Shown in pieces: positions 32,862-36,826 of a stretch of 36,826 bases of DNA (within the stretch, counting starts at the first letter, position 1; every line of letters starts with the position of its first letter). Under the pieces are notes generated by a model. That model worked only from the letters and a program-made list of their open reading frames with translations, searched no databases and was not told where the DNA came from. The stretch is from Myxococcales bacterium (GTDB lineage Bacteria > Myxococcota_A > Polyangia > Haliangiales > Haliangiaceae), in assembly GCA_011526095.1 (NCBI GenBank), contig WYBA01000124.1, forward strand, positions 1 to 36,826, given 5' to 3'. The translations under genes and the position numbers were made by a program.

Positions 32862-32981
32862 GACCCATCACCCAAGCATCGGGGATGCCAGCCCTGCGGG
32901 GGTGATCTGCGCAGCGAGCGCCCCCGGCCCGCCCCAGGTGGGTGATCCGGCCGAAAGTCGTGCGCGATCCGTGCGCGTGCG

Positions 32982-33251
32982 TCAGCGCACCGCGCTCGGC
33001 TCTGCCCCGGGCGGGAGGGCGGCGCCCTCGGGGACGCAGGTCGTGCCGTAGACGCTGCAGGTGTAGAGCCGCGTCAGGCCGCAGCACTGGACCTCGTAGG
33101 TCGTGCCGCCGATCGGCGTGACGATGACGTCCTCCTTCGCGCACTGCAGGTCGTAGGAGGCGCGCGACACCAGCGTCCGCTTCGTCTGGGTGGTGGTCGT
33201 CATGCACGCGGTGAGGGACAGGGCGAGACCGAGGAGGAGCAGCCTGGACAT
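32982..33251 (-). CDS. Small Cys-rich lipoprotein, unknown
   Basis: Encodes 89 residues from the ATG at 33251, chosen because a TAGCGA hexamer ends 6 nt upstream. The signal peptide has lipobox LTAC (Cys16), followed by a Thr-rich linker. The mature domain has several Cys (LQCAKED, VQCCG, YTCSV, TTCVPEG) likely to form disulfides, giving a compact secreted domain. A Gln/Tyr-rich stretch surrounds the CC pair. No family is recognised. Confidence 0.65.
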   Translation of the reverse strand: MSRLLLLGLALSLTACMTTTTQTKRTLVSRASYDLQCAKEDVIVTPIGGTTYEVQCCGLTRLYTCSVYGTTCVPEGAALPPGAEPSAVR

Positions 33252-33257
33252 GGCCAC

Positions 33258-33263
33258 TCGCTA
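33258..33263 (-). promoter_or_regulatory. Candidate -10 element (TAGCGA), leaderless-type position
   Basis: TAGCGA on the minus strand ends 6 nt before the ATG at 33251. The T at position six of the usual box is missing, so it is a weaker match. Confidence 0.35.
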
Positions 33264-33332
33264 CCACGGCGCGCGCGCCTCACCGTCGCGGCGGCCGGCG
33301 ATTGCCGGATCTGTCCGGTCCGCGCCGGCAGG

Positions 33333-34736
<1,404 letters not shown>

Positions 34737-34745
34737 GGTCCGGGA

Positions 34746-34774
34746 ACTGTCGCGCCCGGTCGGCGGCGCGTCAA
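34746..34774 (-). promoter_or_regulatory. Candidate sigma-70-type promoter of the aldehyde dehydrogenase gene
   Basis: TTGACG (34774-34769) and GACAGT (34751-34746) on the minus strand are 17 bp apart. The -10 box ends 9 nt before the ATG at 34736. This is one of the few start regions in the window with a recognisable -35 box. Confidence 0.5.
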
Positions 34775-34880
34775 CGACGGGTTTCGCGTCGGGGCGCGGG
34801 GGCCGGCGCGGCTCGCTACCCGGGCGTTCCCCCGGGTTACCGCGACCTTCGCGGCCCCGGGTGGCACTGTCAGCGGACCC

Positions 34881-36464
34881 GTGTCGTCGCCCGCCGTCCC
34901 CCCGAACGAGGCCGCGCGGCTCGTCGCGCTCGGGGACTACGACGTGCTCGACACTCCCGGGGAGCCGGTGTTCGACGACCTCGTCCAGCTCGCGGCGCAC
35001 GTGGCGGAGACGCCGATCGCGTTCGTGTCGCTCGTCGACGGCCACCGACAGTGGTTCAAGGCGCGCGTCGGGCTCGAGCGGGCCGAGGTGCCGCGCGCCG
35101 TCTCGTTCTGCGCGCACGTCGTCGCGACCGGCGCGTCGCTGTTCGTGCCGGACGCGCGCGCCGACGCGCGGTTCGCGGACAACCCGCTCGTCACCGACGC
35201 GCCCCACGTGCGGTGCTACGGCGGCAAGCCGCTGCGCACCGGCGAGGGGTACGTGCTGGGCACGCTCGGGGTCGTCGACACGCGCGCGCGCGAGCTGTCC
35301 GCGGCGCAGCGCGAGATGCTGGCGCGGCTCGCGGCGCAGGTCGTGTCGCAGCTCGAGGCGCGGCGCGTGCGGCTGCAGCTCGTCCGCCAGCGCGAGGCGG
35401 CGCGGGCCGCCGCCGAGCGCCTGACCGCGGTGTTCGAGGGGATGGCCGAGGGCGTCATCGTCCAGGTCCCCGGCGGCGCGATCACGATGGCCAACCCCGC
35501 CGCGGCGCAGATCCTCGGGCTGTCGCCCGACGAGCTCCACGGCCGGACGTCGCGCGATCCACGGTGGCGCGCGGTCCGCGAGGACGGCACGCCGCAGCCC
35601 GGTGACGCGGGCCCGGCGATGCGGTGCCTGTCGACGGGGGCGCCGCAGCGCGGCGTGATCGTCGGCGTCGAGCGCCCGGACGGCGCGCGCGCGTGGCTCC
35701 AGGTCAGCGCGGTCCCGCGCGTCGTCGGCGGCCGCGTCGTCGAGGCGGTGACGACGTTCACGGACATCACGGCGCAGCGCGCCACGGATCGCCAGCTGAC
35801 GGTGGGCTCGCTCGCCGCGGGCATCGCCCACGAGCTCGGCTCGCCGCTGGCGGCGCTCTCCAGTCACCTCGACCTCGCGCGCGAGCGGCTCGACGCGCTC
35901 GGCGGGGACGTGGCCGAGCTGCGCGCGTGCCTCGACGACGCGCGCGCCGGCGCCGAGCGGATCGCGCGGGTCGTGCGCGCGATCCGTCCGCTGGCGCACG
36001 ACGCCGCGCCGCGGTTCGCGCTGGACCTCGACGGCGCGGTCGCCGCCGTGGCGATCGACGCGCCGCCGCCGCGCGCGGCGGCGCGCGCGCCGCGCGGGCG
36101 GGTGGTCGTCGTCGATGACGACCCGATGATGGCCAGCACGTTGCAGCGCGTCCTCGCGCGCGACCACGACGTGACCGCGTTCAGCGATCCGCGCGAGGCG
36201 CTGACCGCGCTGCTCGCGGGCCCGGCGCCCGACGTCGTGGTGTCCGATCTGATGATGCCGTACCTCGACGGCGAGGAGCTCCACGCGCGGGTCCGCGCGC
36301 ACGATCCCGCGCTGGCCGACCGGTTCGTGTTCGTGTCGGGCGGCACCACGCAGCCGGCGATCGCGCGGTTCCTCGCGACGATCCCGAACCCTCGCCTCGA
36401 CAAGCCGTTCGCGATCCCGGCGCTGCTGGAGCACGTCCGCGCGCTGGTCGCGCGCCGGCGCTGA
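34881..36464 (+). CDS. GAF-PAS-HisKA-REC signalling protein lacking the histidine-kinase ATPase domain
   Basis: Encodes 527 residues from a GTG. Domain order: GAF-like (about 20-165, with DTPGEPVFDDLVQLAAHVAE and FVSLVDGHRQWFKA), PAS (about 185-305, ending TTFTDITAQRATD), and HisKA with phosphoacceptor His317 in AHELGSPLAAL (about 305-375). Instead of an ATPase domain, only about 35 residues follow before a complete receiver domain. That domain carries the acidic pair Asp412-Asp413, phosphoacceptor Asp456 in SDLMMP, and Lys508 in DKPF. The absence of the HATPase_c domain means that it cannot be a self-phosphorylating kinase by itself. It may act as a phosphorelay adaptor or be an internally deleted hybrid kinase. 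Confidence 0.85.
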   Translation: MSSPAVPPNEAARLVALGDYDVLDTPGEPVFDDLVQLAAHVAETPIAFVSLVDGHRQWFKARVGLERAEVPRAVSFCAHVVATGASLFVPDARADARFADNPLVTDAPHVRCYGGKPLRTGEGYVLGTLGVVDTRARELSAAQREMLARLAAQVVSQLEARRVRLQLVRQREAARAAAERLTAVFEGMAEGVIVQVPGGAITMANPAAAQILGLSPDELHGRTSRDPRWRAVREDGTPQPGDAGPAMRCLSTGAPQRGVIVGVERPDGARAWLQVSAVPRVVGGRVVEAVTTFTDITAQRATDRQLTVGSLAAGIAHELGSPLAALSSHLDLARERLDALGGDVAELRACLDDARAGAERIARVVRAIRPLAHDAAPRFALDLDGAVAAVAIDAPPPRAAARAPRGRVVVVDDDPMMASTLQRVLARDHDVTAFSDPREALTALLAGPAPDVVVSDLMMPYLDGEELHARVRAHDPALADRFVFVSGGTTQPAIARFLATIPNPRLDKPFAIPALLEHVRALVARRR

Positions 36465-36826
36465 CGCATGGCGCCGGCGCTAGCGCCAATGCTGGTCAGA
36501 TAAGGCAAGGCGTGTCAGTTCCGCTCGCCCCGAGCCAGCGCCAGCGACGGTGCGAAGCGACGGGCGGCGGCTCCTGACGAACAGCCGTCCAGGCCCGCAG
36601 GATCGCCAAGTTCCTTCGACAGGCTCAGCTCAGAGCAGAGGGCTGCGCAGAATGCGTCGACGACGGGAGAGCGCGCGCGACGATGCGACAGTCGTGGCTC
36701 GCGGCGCCGCACACCGTCGAGGCCCCAGGTGCGCGGGCGTTCGGCGGTGCGAGCGCCAGCCCGACGAGCCCACCGCGGACGCGCGAGACGGCGGCGGCGT
36801 GGCGGTGCCAGGCGCCGTGGCGTGGC
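36465..36826. other. Region without a convincing gene
   Basis: Open frames reach the right edge on the minus strand (stops at 36515 and 36625), but their Arg/Ala/Pro-rich composition does not look like real protein, so neither is called. The stretch holds a short interspersed-repeat-like element at 36611-36628. The minus frames could be the end of a gene that enters from outside the window. Confidence 0.5.
36611..36628. repeat. Interspersed-repeat-like sequence TTCCTTCGACAGGCTCAG
   Basis: The 18-mer matches the recurrent CCTTCGACA-A/G-GCTCAG element that I know as a frequent short intergenic repeat in many proteobacterial genomes. Only one copy lies in this window, so its repeat status is from recall, not shown here. 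Confidence 0.45.

Noticed and set aside
36515..36825. Open frames reaching the right edge on the minus strand
   Set aside because: Composition is Arg/Ala-rich without a recognisable motif, and one includes the interspersed-repeat-like element in its frame, so no gene is called.

Overview
The window is very GC-rich, and almost every codon third position is G or C. It is densely packed on both strands and dominated by lipoproteins, secreted proteins and eukaryote-like Ser/Thr kinases. There are no phage, IS, CRISPR or rRNA/tRNA genes that I can see. Lipoproteins with a Cys-Gly-run followed by Asp/Ala-rich linkers, kinases fused to TPRs or to a 7TM sensor, Cys-rich/PPC secreted proteins and a KLTLK-type small precursor together suggest Myxococcota, perhaps the Kofleriaceae/Haliangium side. 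This placement is an inference from gene style, not a database result.

Layout. 1-2750: a gene 3' end, two small membrane proteins, a remnant of a Fis-type HTH regulator, a secreted metallo-beta-lactamase-fold hydrolase and a small conserved protein. 2771-5022: a translationally coupled operon in which an ArsR regulator and an MFS transporter each carry a rhodanese domain. Its front end holds a perfect 22-bp palindrome, followed by a helically phased TGATCAG array (5093-5141). 5222-8940: a two-gene unit encoding a large secreted Cys-rich/PPC protein and a PKD-domain membrane protein. 8941-12232: a Ser/Thr kinase with a TPR-like tail, divergent from a barstar-family protein. 12350-17351: a leftward block with small membrane proteins, a PP2C-type phosphatase coupled to a beta-propeller protein, and a second propeller protein coupled to a beta-helix lipoprotein. 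17377-17544: a 55-residue protein that looks like a lanthipeptide-type (RiPP) precursor with no modification genes nearby. 17729-28370: mixed housekeeping and envelope genes (GNAT, outer-membrane-like protein, His-rich lipoprotein, VOC protein, metzincin-like protease, EamA transporter, MDR oxidoreductase, amidohydrolase, serine hydrolase). 28393-33251: a lipoprotein-like 7TM sensor Ser/Thr kinase and three lipoproteins. 33333-36464: a class-3-like aldehyde dehydrogenase, divergent from a GAF-PAS-HisKA-REC protein that lacks an ATPase domain. The last 360 bases hold no convincing gene.

A recurring signal is a TA-rich hexamer (TACGCT, TAGCAT, TACGAT, TAGGCT and similar) ending 5-11 nt before the start codon of about a dozen genes on both strands. 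It looks like a -10 element placed for leaderless or nearly leaderless mRNAs. A second set of genes instead has clear Shine-Dalgarno sequences (starts at 1355, 18408, 20126, 21688). The most interesting candidates are the orphan RiPP precursor with its upstream hairpins, the double-rhodanese ArsR/MFS operon with its two regulatory arrays, the Ser/Thr kinase with a very long activation segment, and the ATPase-less hybrid sensor.
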